Part shown: one piece after another, positions 48,796 to 56,684 of the stretch | Layout of the letters: each line of letters starts with the position of its first letter | Position numbering within the stretch: the first letter of the stretch is position 1 | Source: a virus | Reading direction: 5' to 3' (one strand) | DNA: 58,537 bases | Virus record (IMG/VR): IMGVR_UViG_3300030116_006124 | Coordinates: 1-58,537 of that record | Program-made: the position numbers and the translations under genes | The notes under the pieces: model-generated | Database searches by the model: none | Seen by the model: the letters and a program-made list of their open reading frames with translations, nothing else | Told to the model about the DNA's origin: nothing

Positions 48796-49791
48796 GTGCC
48801 AGCTACTACCGTAAGTTATCTATACACAACGCATAGTCAATATCTTGACGCTGCAAACTTATCACATACAGGTTTTAGAAAAGCCTTGAATGAGGTTATG
48901 CCTCGTTTATATAAAATGGGTTATTGGCGTGATTTATACGTGGAGCATACTCAAGAGGCTTCTAAAGGATACATAGCTTTACCTCAAGATACAGACTCGA
49001 TTGTAGCTGGTATAATAGATAATAGTGCAGTCCCTACTCGTTCTTTATGGCATGATTATAGAATTTATGGGACAAACGATGAGGATGATACAATTCTATC
49101 TTCGTTCATTGATGATGGTTATCACACGACTTTTAGAGATTTAGATGGTACTACTCAGTACACTTTAAATATTACTGATATAGGCCCAAATAGTAATGGA
49201 GAGATTTTTAATGATGCTTCCGCAGAGATAAAAATTATTTGCCGAAGAGCAACAACTACAGCACCAGACACCGTTACAATAACTTTGTCTAATAGTTCAG
49301 TAGGGGTAACATCTAAAAATTCTACTGAGACTAATGTAGTTCATATTGAAAGAATAATTTATAAAGACATTCCATCAGGACATCTTACAAGGCTAAAGGC
49401 AATACAGACTAGTGACAATAGCAAAGAGGTTATTCTTGCTGATATCCCAAGCGGGCAAGGCGAAATACGGTATAGAAGATATAGAATCGGAGGAACAGAT
49501 AGTGAATCTTCAGCTCATATTTTAACAAAAAGAAGGTGGGTTCCTTTAAACATTGATATTAACACCGATTCTTCAGAAGACCCTATATACGTACCAGAAG
49601 ATGCTATTGTGAAACACGCTTTATTAGGTAAATTATCAGAAGATAATGGAGATATACAAAGAGCAGAGTACCACTGGAACGTGTGTGAGAAACTATTAGA
49701 GAAAGATTCTGACTCCTTTAGAGGAGCGGCTAAACCTGCATTACATGTGGCTCCTAATGGAATAGGCTCTGGTATGCGGGGTATGTACTAA
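48796..49791 (+). CDS. Probable head-tail adaptor or tail protein
   Basis: The product is 331 aa from a GTG. The N-terminus has a helix-rich section (YLDAANLSHTGFRKALNEVM) and the C-terminus YVPEDAIVKHALLGKLSED then RAEYHWNVCEKLL, resembling the helical ends of tail-adaptor proteins of short-tailed phages. The middle is beta-rich. The role is inferred from this architecture and from position before the fibre genes. Confidence 0.5.
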   Translation: MPATTVSYLYTTHSQYLDAANLSHTGFRKALNEVMPRLYKMGYWRDLYVEHTQEASKGYIALPQDTDSIVAGIIDNSAVPTRSLWHDYRIYGTNDEDDTILSSFIDDGYHTTFRDLDGTTQYTLNITDIGPNSNGEIFNDASAEIKIICRRATTTAPDTVTITLSNSSVGVTSKNSTETNVVHIERIIYKDIPSGHLTRLKAIQTSDNSKEVILADIPSGQGEIRYRRYRIGGTDSESSAHILTKRRWVPLNIDINTDSSEDPIYVPEDAIVKHALLGKLSEDNGDIQRAEYHWNVCEKLLEKDSDSFRGAAKPALHVAPNGIGSGMRGMY

Positions 49792-49817
49792 ACAATTTAA
49801 CAATAAAACAAATAATT

Positions 49818-50099
49818 ATGGGAACAAACAACATAGAAAAACAATCCTTCGGACAAGCTGGAGCAACCTGTTTAAGTGGAACTGAAAGTGTAGTTAAGGA
49901 CATTTGTGCTATCCTTGCGTTAGAAGATTCTGTTCTTCATGACTCTAACACAGCATGGCCTGAACTAACTGATTCTTCTACAAAGAATTTAATAGGTAAC
50001 ACAAGCTCAATTACTATCCCTGCTGGAGTTACAATCTTTGGACAGTTTACTAAGGTAGGCTTAGATAGTGGTACAGTCCTTTGCTATCACGCAGCATAA
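49818..50099 (+). CDS. Small conserved virion protein
   Basis: The product is 93 aa. Its C-terminal part ITIPAGVTIFGQFTKVGLDS resembles small beta proteins found beside tail fibres in many phages. It ends 4 bp before the fibre gene. It may be a fibre adaptor; not proved. Confidence 0.6.
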   Translation: MGTNNIEKQSFGQAGATCLSGTESVVKDICAILALEDSVLHDSNTAWPELTDSSTKNLIGNTSSITIPAGVTIFGQFTKVGLDSGTVLCYHAA

Positions 50100-50103
50100 A
50101 TAG

Positions 50104-53100
50104 ATGCTAGGTTTAAGTTCAAAGTTAACGTCTTTACAGACGATCTTGAAGAAACTTTTCCTTGAGAAGTTTAAGTTGACCATTAGTACAACTGAACGAC
50201 TCACGAACAATTTCTTTTCAGACGCTTCGGGGTGGAGTATACCCCCTTTTAATTCATCAACGACAAGTATAACTGGTGGACAAATGGTGTTAAATAATGC
50301 ACCTAACACTGGAGCCTTTTATTTTGATAACGCTACTGAGGCAGGAAAGTCTTATCAAGTAAAATTTACAATAAGCGAATATTCTTCGGGAGGCATAAGA
50401 ATTAGATTTCCAGAAGATGCGGATAGAGTTTATAACGCTGATGGAAACTACACAGCTATAATCACAGCCAACACTCCGACCAATGCCACTAGACTAACAT
50501 TTACTATTGTGGGTACAACTACTTTGAAGGTTGATAACGTCTTCGTAAAAGAAATCACCAGTCCTCCACTAGCAGCCTTTTCTCTTAGGAAACTCGGAAA
50601 AGTTTCTCCATACGCCTGTAGGATAAGACGCTCAAGTGATAACACTGAAGCTCAAGTTGAGTTCGCAGGTTCGGCTGTTTCTGAATTCTCAAGAGTTCGC
50701 AATACATCACAAAATATTATTGCGTATAGTGAAGATTTTTCACATTCCGAATGGGTTAAATCTAACGCTTCTGTCCTAAAAAGCCTCATAACTGATCCCT
50801 TTGGGGGAACTAACGCTTGGAGGTTCAAGGAAGCTAACTCGTCCTCAAATTCAAAACTTTTAGTTGAATCCGTAGCTGTTTCTGATGCAACCTCTTATAC
50901 TTATTCTGTTCATGCTAAAAAGGGGGAACTAGATGTTCTTCAAATGTTTCTTGGAAACATTAATTATAGAGGAGGAGCTAATCATGCTAACTTTGACTTA
51001 ACAAATGGAACAGTTACAGCTACAGGTGGGGGTATATCCGCAAATATCGAGGCAGTAGGCACAGATGGATGGTATAGATGTTCAATTACCGCCACTACCG
51101 ATCAAGCAGGAAATACAGAAGCCTCTTTAGTTCTTCAGAGTAGCACTACAGCGTCCAGAAACTTAGCTTATTCGGGCAATGGGTCTAATGGGATTTATTT
51201 GTTCGGAGCAATGTTGGAGGAAACACCTAACTACTCCAATGAAGGTACTGAAATTGTAAATGATGATTTTTCAGCTAATACGACAGGTTGGACTACAAGT
51301 GTAGGGGTAGGTATTGATAGCAGTGCTTCTATTATAGATGGCGTTCTTAAAGTTAATGTTGTTAACAATGGGTACGTTAGAGCCACTAAATCTATAACTT
51401 ACGATCAAAATAAATACTATATTTTGACGGCTACAGTGAATGGAACGGCAGGGAAGGCTATAAGATTTAGAGACGATTCTGGAGATTTAGGAGGCTTAAC
51501 TGATGGATTTGACCCTCCTACTGGAGCAGGAGGTAAAGTCGATGGTAGGGTTACGATGACTGGAAGTTCTCAACAAGTCTCTTTCACTTGGATACCTACT
51601 GCTCAATCAGATGAGATAATCATAGAGCGTCATTCCTCTGGAACTTATGAATTCACTGTCGATGATTTATTAATTAAAGAATACGACCCTCTTTATCAAG
51701 ATGATTTCACAACCGACACTTCATGGATAACAAGTGAAAGCGGTAGTAGTACAGTCACAATCCCTTCAAATGGTAAAGCTCTACTTACGATAGATAGTGG
51801 GGATTACGCTAGTATGTCCAAAAATCTTACTTATAGTCAGGGTTGTAGGTACAGAGTAACAGCAACTATAAACGGATCTTCGGGAAACACAGTTCGATTT
51901 CGTGATACTTTTAATACTGGAGGAGGGTTACAAGCCAACGCTACAGGAAAGCAAACAGAAGGAAAGGTGACTTTAAATGGTTCAGATCAAGATATCTCTC
52001 TTGATTTTACGTCTACATCAGCTTCGGATAGAATTATTTTTGAGCGAGATGGCTTTTCTGGAAATGGAACCTGTACAATAGATAATTTAATTGTACAAAA
52101 ATTGGTTCCGTCAACAAGCGATTACATTAGTACTCCAGTACTGAGCAATGATGGTTTGACCTTCACTGAAACAACGCTTGGTGATTTTGTTGGCGGTGAG
52201 AATTTGATACCTTACTCTGAAGATTTTAATAATAATGCTTGGAACCCTCACTTGTTTGGTGGAGCAGCACAGATTGTTGAAAGCAACATAACTGACCCGT
52301 TTGGGGGAACAGGCAGTCATATATTTACATCCCACGCTGATGGAATTGGTTCTAAAATTCAAGACAACATAACAACAACAGCAGGTAAGCATTTTATTTC
52401 TGTCTTTCTAAAAAAAGGAACAACAGACAGTGTGCAACTGGGAATGATTGATCAAGGAACAACATCGATACGAGTAGAAGCAAACTTAACTAATGGCACT
52501 ACTTCTACTGCGCTAGGCTCACCATCTGATGTTTCTATAGAAGCAGTAGGCACAGATGGATGGTATCGTGTTAGCTTTGCTTATACATTTCCAGCAGGAG
52601 GATCGGATACGTTTCAACTGTACTCAGGCTCTTCAAGCTCAACTGGCGATAACTTTTATGTGTTTGGTTATCAAGTAAACACCAACTCACTCAAGACCTA
52701 CCAAAAGACCACAGGCACAGCAAGAGACGGAAACGCTTCAGTAGTCGTTTTATACAACCAAACGGGAGGGGAAGATATTATTCAGCCAACGTCTTCAAAA
52801 CAGCCCTTACTTTACAAGGGAGGGGTACTCGTAAAAGCAAACTCCTCACCTGCAATTCAATTTGATGGAACAGATGATGTGATGAAGTTTTCGCCTGATG
52901 AGTTTGGTAATGGTTTAAACTTAAATAGTCTTTCGAGCTTTTTAGTGTTCAAGGCAGACTACATTGCAGGATTCGATTATGTGTTTAATTTAGGTACAGC
53001 TACCAACGATAAGGACTGGTTCCTGCCATTTATAAATAGTGGTGATTTTGTCGTGCGTTACGGAACCAATTCAAATAGCGGAACAACAGGCAACACAAAT

Positions 53101-53358
53101 GTTAATTTATTTAGTGGAGTTGCAGGGCTTCAATCAGGAAAATTTAAAGCATTTCTTAATGGCACTCAAACAGACATTCGTGACGTAGAAAATAATTCAT
53201 CAGACACAGGGATCGCATCTTTAGGTGGTCTCGATGGAACTACAAACCAATTTGAGGGGAAAATTTTAGAACTTATCGTTTTTGATACAGAGCAGCACAC
53301 TACTCGCCAAGAAATTGAAGCCGACATAGCAAAGCACCACAACATAACACTGTCTTAA
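50104..53358 (+). CDS. Large tail fibre with repeated carbohydrate-binding modules
   Basis: The product is 1,084 aa. It holds two copies of the YSE...GWYR beta-sandwich (NIIAYSEDF near residue 205 and NLIPYSEDF near 700), and between them two jelly-roll-like repeats (about 380-530 and 535-660, each with YxLTATVNG or YRVTATING then IRFRD or VRFRD). A C-terminal LamG/concanavalin-like domain (about 915-1084, AIQFDGTDDVMKF) closes it. It should bind surface glycans and define host range. A 24-bp identity between 51052 and 52543 shows recent internal duplication. Confidence 0.8.
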   Translation: MLGLSSKLTSLQTILKKLFLEKFKLTISTTERLTNNFFSDASGWSIPPFNSSTTSITGGQMVLNNAPNTGAFYFDNATEAGKSYQVKFTISEYSSGGIRIRFPEDADRVYNADGNYTAIITANTPTNATRLTFTIVGTTTLKVDNVFVKEITSPPLAAFSLRKLGKVSPYACRIRRSSDNTEAQVEFAGSAVSEFSRVRNTSQNIIAYSEDFSHSEWVKSNASVLKSLITDPFGGTNAWRFKEANSSSNSKLLVESVAVSDATSYTYSVHAKKGELDVLQMFLGNINYRGGANHANFDLTNGTVTATGGGISANIEAVGTDGWYRCSITATTDQAGNTEASLVLQSSTTASRNLAYSGNGSNGIYLFGAMLEETPNYSNEGTEIVNDDFSANTTGWTTSVGVGIDSSASIIDGVLKVNVVNNGYVRATKSITYDQNKYYILTATVNGTAGKAIRFRDDSGDLGGLTDGFDPPTGAGGKVDGRVTMTGSSQQVSFTWIPTAQSDEIIIERHSSGTYEFTVDDLLIKEYDPLYQDDFTTDTSWITSESGSSTVTIPSNGKALLTIDSGDYASMSKNLTYSQGCRYRVTATINGSSGNTVRFRDTFNTGGGLQANATGKQTEGKVTLNGSDQDISLDFTSTSASDRIIFERDGFSGNGTCTIDNLIVQKLVPSTSDYISTPVLSNDGLTFTETTLGDFVGGENLIPYSEDFNNNAWNPHLFGGAAQIVESNITDPFGGTGSHIFTSHADGIGSKIQDNITTTAGKHFISVFLKKGTTDSVQLGMIDQGTTSIRVEANLTNGTTSTALGSPSDVSIEAVGTDGWYRVSFAYTFPAGGSDTFQLYSGSSSSTGDNFYVFGYQVNTNSLKTYQKTTGTARDGNASVVVLYNQTGGEDIIQPTSSKQPLLYKGGVLVKANSSPAIQFDGTDDVMKFSPDEFGNGLNLNSLSSFLVFKADYIAGFDYVFNLGTATNDKDWFLPFINSGDFVVRYGTNSNSGTTGNTNVNLFSGVAGLQSGKFKAFLNGTQTDIRDVENNSSDTGIASLGGLDGTTNQFEGKILELIVFDTEQHTTRQEIEADIAKHHNITLS

Positions 53359-53360
53359 AT

Positions 53361-53708
53361 ATGACTGATCCATTTTACATTATCTTTGATAGTGAAGAAG
53401 AAGCCCTTCTTCGTAGTGAGAGAGCAGGAGTTGACCGTAAACTTAGCTATTCAATTAACGGTACTGGAACGAGGTATTGGTTTTCAGTCGAGGTTGAAAG
53501 TAAGGAAGACCCAAGAGCAGCATTAATTTTACCAACAATAACGGAGGATGAAGTAAATCAGGATACAGGAGAAATTGTAAATAGTAGGATTGTTCCTGTA
53601 GATTCTGATATTCTTGATAGTGATGACTTTATTCAAATGGTTGAGACACTCCCTAATGATTGGGTTTATCCTCCACAAGAACCAGAGGAAATAATTCAGC
53701 CTGATTAA
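53361..53708 (+). CDS. Small acidic protein after the fibre gene
   Basis: The product is 115 aa, acidic, two bases after the fibre stop. Small genes in this place often encode fibre chaperones or caps; no motif confirms it here. Confidence 0.6.
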   Translation: MTDPFYIIFDSEEEALLRSERAGVDRKLSYSINGTGTRYWFSVEVESKEDPRAALILPTITEDEVNQDTGEIVNSRIVPVDSDILDSDDFIQMVETLPNDWVYPPQEPEEIIQPD

Positions 53709-53750
53709 CCACCCCTTATTATGCTTATTAAAGATAGAAAAACGTCATAA

Positions 53751-53766
53751 AAGTGTTATATTTTTA
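53751..53766 (+). promoter_or_regulatory. Promoter-like element of the lysis operon
   Basis: AAGTGTTATATTTTTA holds an extended -10 type sequence (TG-T-TATATT). It stands 5 bp before the first holin ATG. The same arrangement (TTGTGCTATATTTATA, 55011-55026) precedes the amidase, and the ten bases AAGTGTTATA recur at 32931. Matching elements at three places suggest a promoter class or start-site signal. With so short a leader it may also act as a translation signal. Confidence 0.35.
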
Positions 53767-53771
53767 AAATT

Positions 53772-53945
53772 ATGAGTAACAGTGAGATAATAACTAAAGG
53801 AGTTACAGGTGTAACGGGTTCACTTATAGCTGTTACTATACCTTATGCAGAGGTGATCCAATGGGGCATTCAGGTTATTGGAGGTCTTTTAGGTATTGCT
53901 GTTGCTATAATTACGTTATATAATTTAATAAAAAAGAAAAAATGA
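53772..53945 (+). CDS. Holin-like membrane protein
   Basis: The product is 57 aa. Hydrophobic segments VTGSLIAVTIPYAEV and WGIQVIGGLLGIAVAIITLY can form two membrane spans; the tail is NLIKKKK. The gene begins the lysis cassette and overlaps the next holin-like gene by 4 nt (ATGA). Two-span proteins of this size in lysis cassettes usually form the membrane lesion that lets endolysin out or depolarises the membrane. Confidence 0.55.
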   Translation: MSNSEIITKGVTGVTGSLIAVTIPYAEVIQWGIQVIGGLLGIAVAIITLYNLIKKKK

Positions 53946-54106
53946 ATAAAGATTCAATTTTAGGAATAATCCGTCACATCCTCACCTTCGGTGGTGGGTT
54001 CATGACTCAAAGTGGTCTCGCCACTGATAATGAAGTTACCACAGGTGTATCCGCTGCTGTCACACTTATAGGTGTCGTTTGGTCAATTTTGTCTAAAAAG
54101 AAGTAA
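53942..54106 (+). CDS. Pam3-gp28-like holin
   Basis: The product is 54 aa. Its plan, a first helix RHILTFGGGFMTQSGL, a short polar turn DNEVTTG, a second helix AAVTLIGVVWSI and a Lys tail, matches the small Pam3-gp28 holin family. It is coupled to the upstream holin-like gene. The two may be holin and antiholin. Confidence 0.65.
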   Translation: MNKDSILGIIRHILTFGGGFMTQSGLATDNEVTTGVSAAVTLIGVVWSILSKKK

Positions 54107-54107
54107 A

Positions 54108-54218
54108 ATGTATCACGGAAATTCGGCTAAAAAGAAAAAAAATTCTCCAAAAAAGAAGAATAAAAATTCTAAAAAAGCTATTTTAAAAGCAGCATATAGG
54201 AAAAAGAAAAATAAGTGA
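54108..54218 (+). CDS. Tiny lysine-rich protein
   Basis: The product is 36 aa, half lysine (ends ILKAAYRKKKNK). It begins 1 bp after the holin and overlaps the next GTG. Its end resembles the LKAAYKKKK tail of the 39033 protein, hinting at shared origin. Function unknown. Confidence 0.5.
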   Translation: MYHGNSAKKKKNSPKKKNKNSKKAILKAAYRKKKNK

Positions 54219-54406
54219 CTTTCTTCAAATTAATTATAGCGGCACTTAGTTCATATGCTGCATACACTAAGTTGAAGTATAGGAGGCATATTTATGACAT
54301 TGAAGATGAAATTGATCGTCTTGCTGGCGATGGTAGCCCTTCTGCCAAGCTGCGTCTTGAACGACTTAGCAGGAGACTCAGCCTTGAACGAAAGCGCAAT
54401 ATATGA
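54215..54406 (+). CDS. Candidate i-spanin (Rz-like)
   Basis: The product is 63 aa from a GTG that overlaps the previous TGA. One N-terminal membrane span (FFKLIIAALSSYAAY) is followed by a charged helix (DIEDEIDRLAGD, LRLERLSRRLSLER). The o-spanin-like lipoprotein gene begins inside it in another frame, the classic Rz/Rz1 nesting. It is shorter than usual i-spanins, so the call is tentative. Confidence 0.5.
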   Translation: MTFFKLIIAALSSYAAYTKLKYRRHIYDIEDEIDRLAGDGSPSAKLRLERLSRRLSLERKRNI

Positions 54407-54536
54407 TCCCCCTACAATAACCCTTTTAAAAGGGTATGACTATCCTTTTAAAGAAGGAAACCTCATGGGTCGTGGTCAGAAGTTCCATAGTGATTATTCT
54501 TATAGGAGAGCTATAATTATTGGGGGAAATAAATAA
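54294..54536 (+). CDS. Candidate o-spanin lipoprotein (Rz1-like)
   Basis: The product is 80 aa. MTLKMKLIVLLAMVALLPSC is a lipoprotein signal with LPSC lipobox, so Cys-20 would be acylated. The start has a perfect AGGAGG at 54281-54286, 7 nt upstream. It overlaps the i-spanin candidate by 113 bp in another frame. Together they would span the periplasm and fuse inner and outer membrane at lysis, which implies a Gram-negative host. Confidence 0.6.
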   Translation: MTLKMKLIVLLAMVALLPSCVLNDLAGDSALNESAIYDPPTITLLKGYDYPFKEGNLMGRGQKFHSDYSYRRAIIIGGNK

Positions 54537-54961
54537 TGCCTGATAAAAAATCCGATAAGAAAAAAATACTAAAAAAATCCTTTAGGGATTTGAAAAAAAG
54601 CGCAGCGAACAAAACAAAAGAAGATAAAAAAAGAATCCCTGAAAAAAGAAAAGATGGTACTAAGAGACCAAAATCAGAGCATTCTGATTTATACACAGAT
54701 GAAGACCCAAAAGGCACAATAAAAGGTCTTGGTTTTAAAGATGTTGGGACTGCTAAGAATAGTGTTGCGATTATTGAGAAAGCCAAAAGACCACATAAAC
54801 ACAAAGTGCAAGCTACTATGGCTATGGAGCAAAGATCTAGATTCGCAGCTAAAAACGCTAAAGACCCTGCGAAAAAGAAAAACCTATCTTCTGCAAATAA
54901 AATATATAAAGGTTATCTAGAAAAATTAAAAAAAAGAACGCAAGACAAAAACAAGAAGTGA
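54536..54961 (+). CDS. Basic protein with conserved GTIKGLGF domain
   Basis: The product is 141 aa. The first 45 residues are Lys-rich and disordered; the rest, DPKGTIKGLGFKDVGTAKNS then TMAMEQRSRFAAKNAK and a closing IYKGYLEKLKK helix, resembles a short helical domain of unknown function found in phages and environmental bacteria. It shares a base with the o-spanin stop. Its place inside the lysis cassette may be accidental. Confidence 0.6.
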   Translation: MPDKKSDKKKILKKSFRDLKKSAANKTKEDKKRIPEKRKDGTKRPKSEHSDLYTDEDPKGTIKGLGFKDVGTAKNSVAIIEKAKRPHKHKVQATMAMEQRSRFAAKNAKDPAKKKNLSSANKIYKGYLEKLKKRTQDKNKK

Positions 54962-55010
54962 GTGTAAAGAGTTTTATGAAGAAACTGATTAAGGCTGAAT
55001 ATTCTTGATA

Positions 55011-55026
55011 TTGTGCTATATTTATA
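55011..55026 (+). promoter_or_regulatory. Promoter-like element before the amidase
   Basis: TTGTGCTATATTTATA fits an extended -10 (TG-C-TATATT) and stands 4 bp before ATG 55031, at almost the same distance as the related element at 53751 from its gene. Low information content; listed because of the shared spacing. Confidence 0.3.
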
Positions 55027-55030
55027 GCCT

Positions 55031-55585
55031 ATGATAGCAATATGCGTAGGCCATAGCAGACCAAACGACTCAGGAGCAGCCTCAGTAACTGGAGTCACTG
55101 AGTGGGACTACAATTCCAAATTAGCTGATATGATCAGCCAAAGATTGAAGACGAAGCATAAAGTTTATTCAACATACAAAGGGAACAGTTATTGGAGTGC
55201 TATGAAATGGTTAGCTAAGACTCTACGTAATGATGGAGTGGAGGCAGCAATAGAGCTTCATTTCAATGCAGCTACTCCATCAGCAACAGGGCATGAGTGG
55301 TTATACTGGAACACTTCAGAGAAAGGGAGACTATTTGCTCGTGCTTTGAGAGACTCTTTCGAAGATTGCTTTCCTCAACTACGAAGCAGGGGCATTAGAC
55401 CACGTAAAAAAGGAAGCAGAGGAGCAGGGTTTTTGAGGTTAACTCACTGTCCAGCGACTATCGCTGAACCTTTTTTTGGTAGTAATCAGGAGGATTGGGA
55501 TCTCGCTTTAAAAAACATGGAGGGTATTGCTACGACTATAGCAGCAGGAATTGAGCTATATAAAGACCTTTCAGAAAGGTGGTAA
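55031..55585 (+). CDS. Endolysin: N-acetylmuramoyl-L-alanine amidase (Amidase_3-like)
   Basis: The product is 184 aa, a single catalytic domain without a wall-binding module, as in Gram-negative phages. Zinc and catalytic residues are placed as in Amidase_3: H8 (VGHSRPNDSGA), E24, H77 (IELHFNA) and E146 (AEPFF). It cuts the amide bond between N-acetylmuramic acid and the stem peptide. There is no signal peptide, so it depends on the holins for export. Confidence 0.85.
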   Translation: MIAICVGHSRPNDSGAASVTGVTEWDYNSKLADMISQRLKTKHKVYSTYKGNSYWSAMKWLAKTLRNDGVEAAIELHFNAATPSATGHEWLYWNTSEKGRLFARALRDSFEDCFPQLRSRGIRPRKKGSRGAGFLRLTHCPATIAEPFFGSNQEDWDLALKNMEGIATTIAAGIELYKDLSERW

Positions 55586-55586
55586 T

Positions 55587-55889
55587 GTGCAACTTCCAAA
55601 ATCTATATCGATTGCAGGTCAGAGAATAAAACTTGAGTTAGTCCCATTCAATGGGGATAGCCCTGACTTCGGTATGTACTTGCACGATAAAAAGACTATC
55701 GAAATAAATAAAAATATAAAAGGTAAGACTCTTTTACATACAATCAGGCATGAAATGATGGAGGCGAGTTTACTTATAAGTGGAGTAGGGTGGCTTGAGA
55801 ACTACGATCAAGAAGCCGTTGTTCGATGTATGGAGGAGATATTCTTTCCTGCTTGGGAATCTTTCACCAAAAAAATCAATCATGGCTAA
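55587..55889 (+). CDS. Zincin-like protein with HExxE motif
   Basis: The product is 100 aa from a GTG with AAAGGTGG just upstream; a TTG at 55551 is less likely. TLLHTIRHEMMEASLLISG holds H55-E56-M-M-E59, a variant of the HExxH zinc motif, with a later conserved-looking DQEAVVRCMEE. Small zincins of this kind are common in phages. The replaced second histidine means zinc binding or activity may be altered. It overlaps the next gene by 8 nt. Confidence 0.6.
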   Translation: MQLPKSISIAGQRIKLELVPFNGDSPDFGMYLHDKKTIEINKNIKGKTLLHTIRHEMMEASLLISGVGWLENYDQEAVVRCMEEIFFPAWESFTKKINHG

Positions 55890-56400
55890 GTTTATTGAGA
55901 CGGATTCTTTTGCTTTATATAAACCATCTAGCGAAGACATATCTTTAGCCCATTCTAGAGCTACTGAAATGGGTGTTCTTCCTAACTCATTTACTAAAGG
56001 GATGGGTAGAATGACAGGGTGTTTAGGTGAGATAGCTGTTAACAGGTTTCTTAAAAAAAGCAAATACGTTGGGGATACTTCCTTTACTCACGACATCGAG
56101 CATAAGAAAAAGTTAATTGAGGTAAAGTCAAAAACATGTGCTTCAATCCCTAGACCTGAATATGTTGTCTCTGTTAATTGTGCTAAAGGAGAGATCCCTA
56201 ATAATGATGTTTATTTTTTTACTCGTGTAAGAAAAGATTTAATGATTGTATGGATTTTAGGCTGGTTACCTACAACAAAGTATTTCAAAGTAGCTCAGTT
56301 TATGGACAGAGGACAGCAAGATGAACACGGATTCGTATACAAAGCTGCTGGATACCACACCACTATAGATAATCTTAATACCCCATTTGTATATAGATAA
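55882..56400 (+). CDS. PD-(D/E)XK-type endonuclease
   Basis: The product is 172 aa from ATG 55882; a longer in-frame start at 55795 would lie deep in the previous gene. The order GCLGEIAVNRFL (E50), FTHDIEHKKKLIEVKSK (D71, E80, K82) is the PD-(D/E)XK catalytic core. It may cut host DNA, process branched phage DNA or act in packaging. It ends one base before the converging minus-strand 93-aa gene. Confidence 0.75.
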   Translation: MAKFIETDSFALYKPSSEDISLAHSRATEMGVLPNSFTKGMGRMTGCLGEIAVNRFLKKSKYVGDTSFTHDIEHKKKLIEVKSKTCASIPRPEYVVSVNCAKGEIPNNDVYFFTRVRKDLMIVWILGWLPTTKYFKVAQFMDRGQQDEHGFVYKAAGYHTTIDNLNTPFVYR

Positions 56401-56401
56401 A

Positions 56402-56683
56402 TTAGGTGTAGGGGCTATCTCCTTCTGCAATAGGTGTAGAGATATATAGAGGATAACCCTTACCACAAGACCCTGCTACATTATACCAAAAGTACTCTGA
56501 TGCTTCGTCCGTAGACATTTCTTCAGACAGAATCTCAATACATTTATCTATTGAATACACGGCTCTCGGCTCTTCACTTTCAGTATCTACTCCTACAAAA
56601 GCAGCATCGAATCCGTCAGGCAATGCTATGCTACAATCAGGAGCTACTATCTCTATGTATTCTTCTATTTGCTCTCTAGTCAT
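56402..56683 (-). CDS. Small conserved phage protein
   Basis: The product is 93 aa, acidic, with the pattern DGFDAAFVGVDTESEEPRAV, a conserved-looking YSIDKCIEIL and WYNVAGSCG. Similar small proteins of unknown function lie beside replication genes in many phages. It is the last gene of the replication operon, 1 bp after the primase-helicase. Confidence 0.65.
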   Translation of the reverse strand: MTREQIEEYIEIVAPDCSIALPDGFDAAFVGVDTESEEPRAVYSIDKCIEILSEEMSTDEASEYFWYNVAGSCGKGYPLYISTPIAEGDSPYT

Positions 56684-56684
56684 T

